From Candidatus Paceibacter sp. (GTDB lineage Bacteria > Patescibacteriota > Minisyncoccia > UBA6257 > JAGOQP01), in assembly GCA_020724905.1 (NCBI GenBank), contig DYGB01000002.1:93425-142901 (forward strand): a DNA stretch of 49,477 nt, read 5' to 3'. Positions 1 to 9,721 of this stretch are shown here, one piece after another. The notes under the pieces were generated by a model. The model did not search any database. It saw only the letters and a program-made list of their open reading frames with translations, and was not told where the DNA came from. The position numbers were made by a program, and so were the translations under genes. Within the stretch, counting starts at the first letter, position 1. Each line of letters starts with the position of its first letter.

Positions 1-87
1 TATTATGATGTTATCGAACTTGGTCTGTTTAAAAAGGATTGGCTCCCTATCTGGAGAGCATATCAAAAGACGGGACGAGTGAAGTAA
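1..87 (+). CDS. 3' end of an unidentified protein (…YYDVIELGLFKKDWLPIWRAYQKTGRVK*), truncated by the window edge
   Basis: Open frame 1 from base 1 to TAA at 85-87, followed immediately by a terminator hairpin. Confidence 0.6.
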   Translation, partial: YYDVIELGLFKKDWLPIWRAYQKTGRVK

Positions 88-90
88 CAA

Positions 91-118
91 AAAGCAGGAG
101 GAATACTCCTGCTTTTAT
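91..118 (+). terminator. Rho-independent terminator
   Basis: AAAGCAGGAG-gaata-CTCCTGCTTT perfect 10-bp stem with T-run. Confidence 0.85.
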
Positions 119-144
119 TGTATAAAATTATCCACTGAGTAATT

Positions 145-173
145 TTGACAAAGCTTTTTGATATAGGTACTAT
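145..173 (+). promoter_or_regulatory. Sigma70-type promoter TTGACA-N17-TACTAT
   Basis: Exact -35, 17-bp spacer and good -10; the downstream transcript would be only ~45 nt. Confidence 0.6.
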
Positions 174-179
174 GTATAT

Positions 180-224
180 ATAAGAAGTCGGTATATGTGC
201 GGATAGCCATGACCGGCTTTTTTA
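180..224 (+). ncRNA. Candidate orphan mini-transcript ending in a hairpin/T6 terminator
   Basis: AAGTCGGT…ACCGGCTTTTTT stem directly downstream of the promoter at 145-173; no ORF. Confidence 0.35.
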
Positions 225-230
225 TATCTA

Positions 231-974
231 TTACACGAGGATTTCAAAAATACCAGGGTTTGTCTTGCTATTTATTTTACTATCAATAAGTTGCTTAAAC
301 ATTTTTTCAACTTGTGTAAGTTTTACTTTTTTATTCATTTTGAATTTATAAAACATACTTCCCATAATAGCAAAACTATCAGCTATTTGAATGTGTGAAT
401 CAAGATTGAGTTTATTTACCAAGCTTATTGATGTTATTTTATTTCTATATTCACTTCCCGTCATCCCTTCTGATGGAATTCCTATCTTTTGAAGTTTATT
501 GTGTGCCTGTAAGAGATATTTATCTTGGTAGGGGTCTGACTCAACGAGTAACTTTCCTTTTTTATCTTCTTTCAAGTATTTTTTACTAAACTCTTCAAGC
601 ATTTTCAAATATACCCTTTTTAGTATAGCAATATCATTCCATCCAAGTTTTTTTGCTTTTTCTTTATCAACTACGATTAACGCCATTGAAACATCAGGTA
701 TATTTATACTGTTAATATATTCACTCCAAAACTTTTCAAAGACATTGGTATCCCGAAGAATAGAGAAGGGTCCTTTTTTTCGGAGCATGTCTCTGGAATG
801 GAAAATAATATCTTCGTTATTGAAAAATTTTGATTTTATTCTCTTAATACGTTTTTCAAATTTAGGTAAGAAGTTTCCAGAAATAATGAGCCCAGACAAA
901 ATAAAAGTAGATGAGCTGTGTTTAAAGCTAGCCTTTCCGGTCTCATCTAGTGCAAGAATTTTATATTGGTCCAT
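231..974 (-). CDS. DUF3800 domain-containing protein
   Basis: N-terminal 'ILALDETGKASF', central 'LLVESDPYQDKYLLQAHNKLQ' and 'SHIQIADSFAIMG' match the DUF3800 pattern. Confidence 0.7.
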   Translation of the reverse strand: MDQYKILALDETGKASFKHSSSTFILSGLIISGNFLPKFEKRIKRIKSKFFNNEDIIFHSRDMLRKKGPFSILRDTNVFEKFWSEYINSINIPDVSMALIVVDKEKAKKLGWNDIAILKRVYLKMLEEFSKKYLKEDKKGKLLVESDPYQDKYLLQAHNKLQKIGIPSEGMTGSEYRNKITSISLVNKLNLDSHIQIADSFAIMGSMFYKFKMNKKVKLTQVEKMFKQLIDSKINSKTNPGIFEILV

Positions 975-1007
975 ATATATTATTGTAAACCAATAAACAA
1001 CTATTCC

Positions 1008-1802
1008 CTACCTATAAAACACTCTATTTTTTATACGAAGATCTATATATTCAAGATTTTTTTTATCTAATTCCTCTATTACCTTTTTTGCAAATGTAGG
1101 AGCATGACGAAGACTAATATGTAGTGCTGGAGATGTTTTTGTTTGAGGAACATACCCTTCTTCAAATATACTCTCTTCTATTATAATCGTTCTACTTGAC
1201 CAAGAAAGATCCTCAAGAAAAGAAAATGTTTCTTGTAGTACGGTAAACTGTTTTTCTGAAAGAAAGGTATCAAGAATAGAAGGTGTTATATTATTCATTC
1301 GTACCGTTCGTACTAACTGTCCTTCTGAATACACACCATCAAGAAATATAACTCCTGTGCTATCAAACCACCAACATGATTTCTCTTCCCCTTGAGAAGG
1401 GCAAAGAAGACCATAGGTATCTCTTTCAGATACTGTTACCTTAAGTGTTTTGTCTGTTATATTTTTTTCTATCGTTACTGTAGAAATATAAGGAAGTGTT
1501 GTAAGGATATGATCTGAAAGTCTTTCTGATGAGAAAAAGAACAGATGGGTATCTTTGGTAATTAAAACAAATGGTGAGGTGTTTGCTTCAAGAAATGACT
1601 CTATAGTATCGGTAATACGAGGTGTCCCTATCTGTTTGTTTCCCTCAATAGTAATGGTATGAAATGAAAATACTCCTTTATACACAAGAAATAGAAATGC
1701 TCCAATAATAAGAATCAGTATTATGAAAAAAAGGACGAATTGTATTTTTCGTCTTTTCTTTTTTTTCTCCCCTTCTCGTTTATCTTGAAGATAATCACGC
1801 AT
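1008..1802 (-). CDS. ftsQ: FtsQ/DivIB-like cell division protein (TM helix plus POTRA)
   Basis: Basic N-terminus, one TM, then 'FSFHTITIEGNKQIGTPRITDTI' POTRA-like segment. Confidence 0.6.
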   Translation of the reverse strand: MRDYLQDKREGEKKKKRRKIQFVLFFIILILIIGAFLFLVYKGVFSFHTITIEGNKQIGTPRITDTIESFLEANTSPFVLITKDTHLFFFSSERLSDHILTTLPYISTVTIEKNITDKTLKVTVSERDTYGLLCPSQGEEKSCWWFDSTGVIFLDGVYSEGQLVRTVRMNNITPSILDTFLSEKQFTVLQETFSFLEDLSWSSRTIIIEESIFEEGYVPQTKTSPALHISLRHAPTFAKKVIEELDKKNLEYIDLRIKNRVFYR

Positions 1803-3039
1803 TTTTTTTCTGTATCACATCACTATTCATGTAGGGCACTAGGACTTTTGGAATACGAATAGATCCATCTTCCTGTTGATTGTTTTCTATGATAGCAAGG
1901 AGCGTTCTTCCAACTGCAATACCGGTTGCATTGAGAGCATGTGCATAGACTGTCTGATTATCTTTCATACGTATTTTTGTACGAGTTCCTCGCATTTGAT
2001 AGTCTGTAGTATTTGAACATGATGCTACCTCTCGGTATGTATTCTGAGAGGGAATCCATGCTTCAATATCAAATTGTCGAGCATCGGTAGGGCCCATATC
2101 TCCAGTACATATTTCAACAACACGAAATGGAAGTTCTAAGGCCTTGTAGAGTTCTTTTTGTGTTTCAAGAAGATGCATATGTTCTTGCTCTGAGTCAGTA
2201 GGGTTCGTAAAACTATATAATTCTACTTTATCAAATTGATGTACACGTAAAATACCCTTCGTATCTTTTCCATAACTTCCTGCTTCTCTTCGAAAACAGG
2301 TAGAAAACCCTACATATCGTTTTGGAAGGTCTTTTTCTGAAAATGTTTCATCCATGTGAAGTGGTGCAAGGGTATGTTCTGCACTTCCAATCAAGTAAAG
2401 ATCATCGGAAGGAAGGTAGTAGCGTTCTTCTTTTTGATCCTCAGTTAAGCGTCCAATTGCTTCATACACATCTGGTCGAATCATAACCGGAGGAATAACA
2501 GGTTGAAATCCTCTTTTAAGTATTTGAGAAAAGGCAAACTGTATCAATGCAAATTCAAGAAGTGCTCCTTCATTTTTAAGGTAATAGAATCGAGCACCAC
2601 TTACCTTAGCTGCTTGTTGTAGGTCAATAATATCAAGAGCTTCTCCAAGGGTAACATGATCCTGAGGGATAAAGGAAAACAAAGGAGGTGTTCCTACTTT
2701 CTCTACCTCAACATTTTCACTCTCATCTTTTCCCACAGGTGTGTGGGATGAAGGAATGTTAGGAAATGAAACGAGTAATTGGTATCGTTTTTCTTCTAGT
2801 TCTGAGAGCTGTGTTGTTTTTTCTTTTATACGTTCTTTGTTTTCCTTTGCTTGTTCTCGTTTCTGTTCTTTAGTGAGGTCTTTTTGAAGTTTCCGTAATT
2901 CCTCTACCTCTGTTATAAGATTTTTCCACTGGGTATCAATCTCTAAGAATGCATCAACAACTGCACTATCTTTCCCTCTGTGTTGCAATGCAGTTTTCAC
3001 CTCATCACTATGTTCTCGTATACGAGTGATATCAATCAT
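1795..3039 (-). CDS. serS: Seryl-tRNA synthetase
   Basis: N-terminal coiled coil, class II motifs 'FSTCFRREAGSYGKDTKGILRVHQFDKVE', 'ALNATGIAVGRTLLAIIEN'. Confidence 0.95.
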   Translation of the reverse strand: MIDITRIREHSDEVKTALQHRGKDSAVVDAFLEIDTQWKNLITEVEELRKLQKDLTKEQKREQAKENKERIKEKTTQLSELEEKRYQLLVSFPNIPSSHTPVGKDESENVEVEKVGTPPLFSFIPQDHVTLGEALDIIDLQQAAKVSGARFYYLKNEGALLEFALIQFAFSQILKRGFQPVIPPVMIRPDVYEAIGRLTEDQKEERYYLPSDDLYLIGSAEHTLAPLHMDETFSEKDLPKRYVGFSTCFRREAGSYGKDTKGILRVHQFDKVELYSFTNPTDSEQEHMHLLETQKELYKALELPFRVVEICTGDMGPTDARQFDIEAWIPSQNTYREVASCSNTTDYQMRGTRTKIRMKDNQTVYAHALNATGIAVGRTLLAIIENNQQEDGSIRIPKVLVPYMNSDVIQKKNA

Positions 3040-3046
3040 ATGAGTA

Positions 3047-4498
3047 TTATACGCTTTTTCTCATTGGAGGGAAAAAGACAGTTTCGCGTATTGGTTTTTG
3101 TATAAGAACAGAAAAGAGTCTTTCTGAAAATCCAAATCCTGCAGCAGGAGGCATTCCATACTCAAGTGCTTCAAGGAAGTCTTCATCAAGCATCTGTGCT
3201 TCACTGTCCCCTTTTTCTCGAAGACGCATCTGTTCTTCAAAGCGCTTTCTCTGGTCTTGAGGATCATTTGCTTCAGAAAATCCTTTCCCCAGTTCAGTGC
3301 CATAGGCAACAATTTGAAATCGTTCAACGACACGAGGATCTTTTTCTGAACGCTTTGCAAGTGGTTCTATCTCAACAGGAGGATCGATAAGGAATGATGG
3401 TTGAATCAGTTTTGGTCGTACTGTTTTTTTGTAGATAAGATCAATAAGTCTTCCCTTCCCAAGAGATGGGGCTACCTGTTCAATGTGTAGTTCACGTGCT
3501 TTGGTGAGTAATTCTTTGTGAGTTGCCTCTCGAGGATCAAGACCAGTTTCTTTTTTAAATGCATCACAGTATGAAACAGTCTTCCATGGTTTCTTCCAAT
3601 CAATCTTTTTTCCTTCAAAGGGAAGAATGTAGGTACCAAATGTTTCTTTAATAATATGAAGATACATCTTACGAGCAAAGGTCATAAGCTCATTGTAATC
3701 GGCATATGCCCAATAGAATTCAAGTTGTGTGTAATCTTGAAGGTGTTCTGCATCAATCCCTTCATTTCGAAAGATTCTTCCAATTTCAAATATTTTTTCA
3801 AATCCTCCTACCAGCATTTTCTTAAGAGAAATCTCAAGAGAGATGCGGAGATAAAAATCTGTATCAAGAGCATTGTGATGTGTCACAAATGGTTCAGCCT
3901 CAGCTCCTCCAGGAATATGCTCAAGGATAGGAGTGTCAACTTCAAGAAATCCTGCGTCTTTAAGAAATGATCGTCCTGCATTCCAGAATTTATCTTTCTT
4001 CTCAAAGATATATCGTACTTCAGGATTCATAAGAGCATCAAGGTATCTTTTTCGTAGACGTGTTTCTGTGTCTTCAAGACCGTAGTACTGTGAAGGAAGT
4101 GGTCGGAGAGCTTTAGTTAACATCTGAAGTGTTACTCCTTGAATACTTTTTTGTTTACTCTTTGTAGTAAAGAGTGTTCCTCTAAGTGCAATAATATCTC
4201 CTCCATCAAGTGTCTTTTTGTGGAGTGCGTAGTTACGCGTTGTTCCTTCTAGGAGAATTCCTTGAATAGAGCCTGTTGCATCTTCAATATCAAGAAAGAT
4301 AATTTTTCCTTGTTTTCTGAGGGAACGAATTCTTCCTACAATTGCTACCTTCTTGTTACCCTTTTGAAGGGTAGAAAATGAAGAAAGCACCTCCCCTATT
4401 GTATGTGTTCGTTTTGTTCGTGCAGGATATGCAGAAACACCCTCATCCTCTAGATGAGTCTTTTTCTCTTTTCGTTCTCGTATAAGATCTTCTCTCAT
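3047..4498 (-). CDS. lysS: Lysyl-tRNA synthetase (class II)
   Basis: OB-fold plus class II core 'FEIGRIFRNEGIDAEHLQDYTQLEFYWAYADY'; C-terminal 'GYGMPPAAGFGFSERL'-type motif 3. Confidence 0.93.
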   Translation of the reverse strand: MREDLIRERKEKKTHLEDEGVSAYPARTKRTHTIGEVLSSFSTLQKGNKKVAIVGRIRSLRKQGKIIFLDIEDATGSIQGILLEGTTRNYALHKKTLDGGDIIALRGTLFTTKSKQKSIQGVTLQMLTKALRPLPSQYYGLEDTETRLRKRYLDALMNPEVRYIFEKKDKFWNAGRSFLKDAGFLEVDTPILEHIPGGAEAEPFVTHHNALDTDFYLRISLEISLKKMLVGGFEKIFEIGRIFRNEGIDAEHLQDYTQLEFYWAYADYNELMTFARKMYLHIIKETFGTYILPFEGKKIDWKKPWKTVSYCDAFKKETGLDPREATHKELLTKARELHIEQVAPSLGKGRLIDLIYKKTVRPKLIQPSFLIDPPVEIEPLAKRSEKDPRVVERFQIVAYGTELGKGFSEANDPQDQRKRFEEQMRLREKGDSEAQMLDEDFLEALEYGMPPAAGFGFSERLFSVLIQKPIRETVFFPPMRKSV

Positions 4499-4505
4499 GA
4501 GATAG

Positions 4506-4970
4506 TTATGATATCTTGAGAATAGTATAGGTCACCTCTTTTTTCTTTGGGGTAAGGATGGTTGCTTTCTCTCCTACTTTTTTCCCGATAAGAGCTTTTC
4601 CTAGGGGAGATATATTTGATATTTTATTCTCAGAAGGATCTGCATCTTGTGATCCCACAATAGTAAATTCTATTTTGTCTCCTCCTTCTTTTTTCAAAAT
4701 AACTGAAAGTCCCACACTCACGACATCTTTGTTTCGTGATTTTGTAATAATGTGAGCATCTTTGAGTGTTGCTTCAAGACGAGCAATATCTCGTTCAAGT
4801 TGTTCTTGGTCTTCCTTTGCTTGTGAATATTCGAAGTTTTCTGAAAGATCACCGAATTCTTTTGCTTTCTTTAGTCGTTCAGCAATTTCAATTCGTTGCA
4901 CTGTTTTTAATTCGTGCAATTGTTCTTGTAATTCGGCCTCTTTTTCTTTTGTAATATAAATATCTGACAT
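4506..4970 (-). CDS. greA: Transcription elongation factor GreA
   Basis: MSDIYITKEKEAELQEQLHEL… GDLSENFEYSQAKEDQ; start moved to the internal MSDIY. Confidence 0.92.
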   Translation of the reverse strand: MSDIYITKEKEAELQEQLHELKTVQRIEIAERLKKAKEFGDLSENFEYSQAKEDQEQLERDIARLEATLKDAHIITKSRNKDVVSVGLSVILKKEGGDKIEFTIVGSQDADPSENKISNISPLGKALIGKKVGEKATILTPKKKEVTYTILKIS

Positions 4971-5015
4971 AATTTTAGTATAGGATATGGTAGTTTTTTT
5001 CAGCCCAAAAGTCAA

Positions 5016-5762
5016 TTATTCTTGAGGGACACCACCATACTCCTTTTTCACCTTGCGCTTTATACGAAAGAGTTCTGCGAGTGTTTTAGGGTATGAGCTC
5101 AATGTTACCGATGTTCTTTCATCATTAACCCAGGTGATGGGGATTTCTCGTATTTTAAGGTTATGTTTCTTTGCTCGAGCAAGAATCTCTATATCAAATC
5201 CCCATCCTTCAGTACTCATATCTTCAAAGAGTTTTTCAGCAGCCCTGTGCGTAAATGCTTTAAACCCACACTGCGTATCTCTAATTCCATCAAGGAGTAC
5301 TTTTTGGATAAGGAGGTTTCCTGCTTTCCCCAGCAGCTGTTTGTGAAATGGTTGAGGAGGAGAAAGGCGTGAGTCGGGATGTTGTCGTGATGCGATCACT
5401 ACATCATGTCCTCCATGAAGGTGTTCTTGCATGGTAAAGAAATGATCAAATGTAGTTGAATTATCAGCATCCATAAAGATACGAATATTACCACGCGCAT
5501 GTTGCATTCCTTTCTTTACCGCAGCTCCTTTCCCCTGCACACTACATTGAATAACAAACAGATTGTTAATCAATGATTGGAATCGTCGAACAATTTCAAG
5601 CGTTGCATCCTGAGAATTATTGTCAACAACAATGATTTCATAGGAAGGAACTTCACGAGCATGTTGTGAAAGATGAAAATCAACATCAAGAAGCGTCTTT
5701 GGAAGACGCTCCGCTTCATTATATGCAGGGATGATTATTGAAAGGTAGGGAGATTTTGTCAT
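5016..5762 (-). CDS. Family 2 glycosyltransferase (ALG5/DPM-like)
   Basis: LSIIIPAYNEAERLPKTL…IIVVDNNSQDAT…MDADNSTTFDHF…DTQCGFKAFT. Confidence 0.88.
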   Translation of the reverse strand: MTKSPYLSIIIPAYNEAERLPKTLLDVDFHLSQHAREVPSYEIIVVDNNSQDATLEIVRRFQSLINNLFVIQCSVQGKGAAVKKGMQHARGNIRIFMDADNSTTFDHFFTMQEHLHGGHDVVIASRQHPDSRLSPPQPFHKQLLGKAGNLLIQKVLLDGIRDTQCGFKAFTHRAAEKLFEDMSTEGWGFDIEILARAKKHNLKIREIPITWVNDERTSVTLSSYPKTLAELFRIKRKVKKEYGGVPQE

Positions 5763-6520
5763 ATACGTGTCAATATACGAGGACCTTTTTTCGTTATTGC
5801 TATTGTATCTTCACTGTGAGCACTGATACTTCCATCAGCAGTTGCATAGCTTTCATCATCATATTGTATCACGTCTTCACTTCCGATACTAAACATCGGT
5901 TCAATCGCAAGTACCATCCCCTCTTTGAGAACAACTCCCTCTCCTTTCTTTCCAAAGTTATAAATAGGAGGATCTTCATGGAGTTCAAATCCTACCCCAT
6001 GCCCGGTAAGGGTTTTTATCACTTTCACATTATGTTTTCGTGCTTGATTCCCTATAGCCCATCCAATATCTCCAGTTCTGTTTCCTACCTGTGCCATAGC
6101 AATACCATCTTCAAGTGCTTGTTGGGTTGCAGTGATAAGGTTTCGTACGACTAAGGAAGGCTTTCCAATAGGGATAGTACGAGCAGCATCACTATACATT
6201 CCTTGATAGACAATCCCCATATCAATGGTGACAACGTCTCCTTTTCGTAATACATACTCTGAAGGGATGCCATGTACTACAATCTCATTTAATGAGGTAC
6301 AGATGGCCGCTGGGAAGGGTTTTTGGGCTCCTTCGGGTTGATACCCTAGAAAGGCGGCAAGAGCGCCATAATGCCCCACAAGCTCCTGTGCGTGTATATC
6401 AATACTTTTAAGTGTTTTCCCCTCTTTAGTAAAGGAGACAAGCTCATCCAAAATCTTGCCTAAGATCTGTCCTGAGGCATGTATGTTTTCAATATCACTC
6501 TTGTTTTTGAAGAGAATCAT
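5759..6520 (-). CDS. map: Type I methionine aminopeptidase
   Basis: CTSLNEIVVHGIP, DVVTIDMGI, TGHGVGFELHEDP, MVLAIEPMF motifs. Confidence 0.95.
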   Translation of the reverse strand: MILFKNKSDIENIHASGQILGKILDELVSFTKEGKTLKSIDIHAQELVGHYGALAAFLGYQPEGAQKPFPAAICTSLNEIVVHGIPSEYVLRKGDVVTIDMGIVYQGMYSDAARTIPIGKPSLVVRNLITATQQALEDGIAMAQVGNRTGDIGWAIGNQARKHNVKVIKTLTGHGVGFELHEDPPIYNFGKKGEGVVLKEGMVLAIEPMFSIGSEDVIQYDDESYATADGSISAHSEDTIAITKKGPRILTRI

Positions 6521-7232
6521 GTACGAATGAATAGATGTCGTTAAATACCTGAAAGGGAAGTGTGTCCCCGTCTATCTTTTTGTATGGATACCCTTGAGTT
6601 TTTAATGCTTCGATAATAGGGAGGGTGTGTTCTTTATATGCATCGAGACGAACCTGAATTATCGATGGATCATCAAGTGTTCGTGTCTCTAGTTCCCCTC
6701 CACAGAGGGTACACTGGAAAAGTTCATCGATTCCCTTAAGAAGTTGTGGATCAATAACAGGAGTCTGGCATGATGAACATACTTTTCGATGTGTGTTTCG
6801 TTGTATTGAAATTTCTGGAGATACCGCTATCTCTGCGACAAGAATTGCTTCTTTAGGGAATACGGCACTAAGGATATCAAGGAGACCATCCTGATCTTCT
6901 GTTCCAAAGGCCTCTTGTATTTTGCGAGGATTTGATCCAAAAACAAGTCCTTCTCCTTGTTGTGCATGCGCTCTAATGCGCTCCCCTATCACTCCAAGAA
7001 CAAAGGATGGATCCATGAGTCTTCCCTCGTCAAAGTCTTTTCGTGCTTGCACTACCGCAGGATCACCTTGTTGTTCTGGATCATGAACAATTCTTTCAAG
7101 AATACCTCCTGTGTTAAAACTGATAAAACCAGTCTTCTTTTCAAGAAGGAGTGCCTGTGTTGTTTTCCCTGCTCCAGGAGGACCAAAGATAATAACAGCA
7201 CCAGGGTTAAGAGATTTATTCGAATCCTTCAT
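6495..7232 (-). CDS. adk: Adenylate kinase with zinc-binding LID
   Basis: GPPGAGKTTQA P-loop; CSSC…CTLC four-Cys LID. Confidence 0.9.
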   Translation of the reverse strand: MKDSNKSLNPGAVIIFGPPGAGKTTQALLLEKKTGFISFNTGGILERIVHDPEQQGDPAVVQARKDFDEGRLMDPSFVLGVIGERIRAHAQQGEGLVFGSNPRKIQEAFGTEDQDGLLDILSAVFPKEAILVAEIAVSPEISIQRNTHRKVCSSCQTPVIDPQLLKGIDELFQCTLCGGELETRTLDDPSIIQVRLDAYKEHTLPIIEALKTQGYPYKKIDGDTLPFQVFNDIYSFVHDSLQKQE

Positions 7233-8487
7233 ACTCTCTCATGATAAGCTGTGCGTTGACTTGACGCAAGATTTCAAGAGCAACGGAAACAACAATGAGG
7301 AGTGCTGTTCCTCCGATGGTGAGGATTTCAATACCGGTTGCAATACGAGTTACGTTTGGAAGAACTGCAATCACCCCAAGGAAGATAGCTCCCCAGAGGG
7401 TAATACGACTGGTGATACTTCCGATAAATTGAGCAGTTGGTTGTCCTGGGCGAATTCCCAAAATTACCCCTCCTGATCGTTGCAAGTTCTTTGATATTTC
7501 TTTTGGATCGAACGTAATAGCGGTATAGAAATAGGTAAACATCACAACCAATACAAAGTAGATAGCTGCATAAATATACTGATTGTTAAAGACGTTTGTG
7601 ACAAATTCATTTAACTGCACTGAAAGACTCTCAGAGAAAATAGCTGTTGCTTGAGCAATAAACTGAGGGAAGAGTAATACTGAGATAGCAAAAATGATAG
7701 GAATAACTCCTGCTTGGTTTACCTTAAGAGGAAGATAACTTGATACTCCTCCATATACTTTGTTTCCTCGAACTCGCTTTGCATAGGTAAGAGGTATTTT
7801 TCTTTCTGCTTCGTTCACAAATACAATTCCAGCGATAACAACAAGGGCAACAACAATAAATGCAAGGTAGGTAGTTAAGGTTGTAGTATCAAAGGATACA
7901 ATCAACTGTTGTACTGTTGAGGGCACACTTGCCACAATACCAGCAAAAATCAATACAGAGACACCATTTCCAAGGTTTTGTTCGGTAATTAAATCCCCTA
8001 TCCAGACAAGAAGCATTGATCCTGCGGTAATGATAAGTGCATCTTTTAGAAGTCCTACTGTTCCCATCTGTGGTAATACTCCCTGAGAGATAAGGAGATT
8101 CAAAAATCCATATCCTTGTAAGAATGCCAATGGAACTGTGAGGTATTTTGAAAATCTATTAAACTTTGCTCGTCCTGCACTTCCTTCTTCATAGTAGAGT
8201 TCCTTAAGACGAGGAAAGATCATCGTTAAGAGCTGCATGATAATTGTTGCAGTAATATAAGGCCCTACTCCAAGCATCACAATAGAGAGGTTTGAAAGTC
8301 CTCCTCCTGAAAAGATGTTTAGAAATCCAAATAACTGATTTCCGTCAAAGAAGTCTTGGAGACGAGAAATATCAACATCAGGAATAGGAATTGCAGCGAG
8401 TAAACGAAAAAGTAAGAGCCACAAGAGAATGGTCATTATCTTCTTTCTGAGATCTGGAATGGTAAAGACTCTTAAAAATGCTGTCAT
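7216..8487 (-). CDS. secY: Preprotein translocase subunit SecY
   Basis: 10-TM protein, RLLAAIPIPDVD, GNGVSVLIFAGIV, GVIPIIFA, GIRPGQPT. Confidence 0.97.
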   Translation of the reverse strand: MTAFLRVFTIPDLRKKIMTILLWLLLFRLLAAIPIPDVDISRLQDFFDGNQLFGFLNIFSGGGLSNLSIVMLGVGPYITATIIMQLLTMIFPRLKELYYEEGSAGRAKFNRFSKYLTVPLAFLQGYGFLNLLISQGVLPQMGTVGLLKDALIITAGSMLLVWIGDLITEQNLGNGVSVLIFAGIVASVPSTVQQLIVSFDTTTLTTYLAFIVVALVVIAGIVFVNEAERKIPLTYAKRVRGNKVYGGVSSYLPLKVNQAGVIPIIFAISVLLFPQFIAQATAIFSESLSVQLNEFVTNVFNNQYIYAAIYFVLVVMFTYFYTAITFDPKEISKNLQRSGGVILGIRPGQPTAQFIGSITSRITLWGAIFLGVIAVLPNVTRIATGIEILTIGGTALLIVVSVALEILRQVNAQLIMREYEGFE

Positions 8488-8498
8488 GATAAATACGA

Positions 8499-8903
8499 TT
8501 ATTCAAATAGTTTTGCTGCTCCTGCAGAGAGTGAAACACCTTCAAATGTTTTCTTCACTGGTGTTACTTCTTTTGATGAGGCAACAACACGAACTTTCAG
8601 GTAAGGATCTTTTAATTGCTTTTTAGTAATGAGTTTCTTTCCATACAATACTGCTGGAGTAATTGTTTCTTCTGGAAGTTGCGCAATAATGTGTGCCTGT
8701 AATGGAAGTGTAACACTCTTTGGTTTGTTCTTGTATCCTTTCTTTTTTGGGATACGAATAATAAGGTCTCGAAGACCTGGTCTCATATTTCGTCCTGCAC
8801 GAGATTTCTGTCCTTTCTGTCCCTTTCCTGAATAGGTACCTCGCTTTCCACCTCGTCCTACTCGTTTCTTATTTTTTGTTTGTGATGAAAATGTATGGAT
8901 CAT
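8499..8903 (-). CDS. rplO: 50S ribosomal protein L15
   Basis: KKRVGRGGKRGTYSGKGQKGQKSRAG. Confidence 0.95.
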   Translation of the reverse strand: MIHTFSSQTKNKKRVGRGGKRGTYSGKGQKGQKSRAGRNMRPGLRDLIIRIPKKKGYKNKPKSVTLPLQAHIIAQLPEETITPAVLYGKKLITKKQLKDPYLKVRVVASSKEVTPVKKTFEGVSLSAGAAKLFE

Positions 8904-8907
8904 AGTA

Positions 8908-9375
8908 TTATGCTTGTAACTTCTTTAATGCTTTGATTGTTGCAAGCGCATTAGTCAATTTGTTCTTTGTTCGTCCAATTGATTTTGCTGTTGCATCCTG
9001 AACTCCTGCAAGAGAAAGAATACTTCGTACCGCTCCTCCTGCTTTAAGACCAGATCCTTTCTTTGCTGGTTTAATGAGAACATCAGCAGCACTGAACTTT
9101 GCAGACACTTCATGCGTTATTGTGGTACCTGAGAGTTTTACCTTAAAGAGATCTTTCTTTGCCTTTGTACGAGCTTTATCAATTGACTGAACAACATCAA
9201 GTCCTTTTGCGATTCCTACTCCAACTGATCCTTTTCCATCTCCAATAACTAACGTACAACGGAATGAAAAACGCTTTCCTCCTTTTACCACACGAGTAAC
9301 ACGACGAAGGTCAATCGTTTTTTCATTAAATTCGCTTTTCTCTCTTTTTTGTTTTCGTGGTTTTTTAAACGGCAT
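8908..9375 (-). CDS. rpsE: 30S ribosomal protein S5
   Basis: VTRVVKGGKRFSFRCTLVIGDGKGSVGVGIAK. Confidence 0.96.
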   Translation of the reverse strand: MPFKKPRKQKREKSEFNEKTIDLRRVTRVVKGGKRFSFRCTLVIGDGKGSVGVGIAKGLDVVQSIDKARTKAKKDLFKVKLSGTTITHEVSAKFSAADVLIKPAKKGSGLKAGGAVRSILSLAGVQDATAKSIGRTKNKLTNALATIKALKKLQA

Positions 9376-9379
9376 AGTA

Positions 9380-9712
9380 TTAAACGTGAATTCCTTTAGT
9401 ACGTAGTTCTTCGACGACTTCTTTTACAATACCATGATATCGATACTGTCCTCTATCACATACTCCTCGTTCGATTTTCTTTTCTGTTAATACCTTTGCA
9501 AATGCGTCAGCTACTTTCTTTGCAGCATCTTTTCCTTTCTTTTCTTTTGCTGCAGCAAGGGTAACGCCGCTCACATCATCAATGGCTTGAAGCGCAATAT
9601 GGGTATTACTTTTATGTATTGAAAAACGAGGACACTGGGGTGTTCCTTGAATATAGGTACGTACCCGTTTTTTCCGCTGCTGTATTCTATTGTTATGTGT
9701 TTTTCTATCCAT
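9380..9712 (-). CDS. rplR: 50S ribosomal protein L18
   Basis: RKKRVRTYIQGTPQCPRFSIHKSNTHI…CDRGQYRYHGIVKEVVEELR; operon position. Confidence 0.94.
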   Translation of the reverse strand: MDRKTHNNRIQQRKKRVRTYIQGTPQCPRFSIHKSNTHIALQAIDDVSGVTLAAAKEKKGKDAAKKVADAFAKVLTEKKIERGVCDRGQYRYHGIVKEVVEELRTKGIHV

Positions 9713-9721
9713 AGTATATGT

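Noticed and set aside
3061-3360. Secondary ORFs overlapping serS/lysS/ribosomal genes on either strand (e.g. 3061-3360, 3656-3970, 9571-9831, 25473-25730)
   Set aside because: Fully inside well-supported genes in other frames; compositions look like frame shadows (Lys/Leu- or Phe/Ser-rich).
6495-6520. Possible alternative genetic code (TGA = Gly) as in some CPR lineages
   Set aside because: TGA terminates adk, map, the 41738-42280 ORF and mod at expected ends, so the standard code applies.
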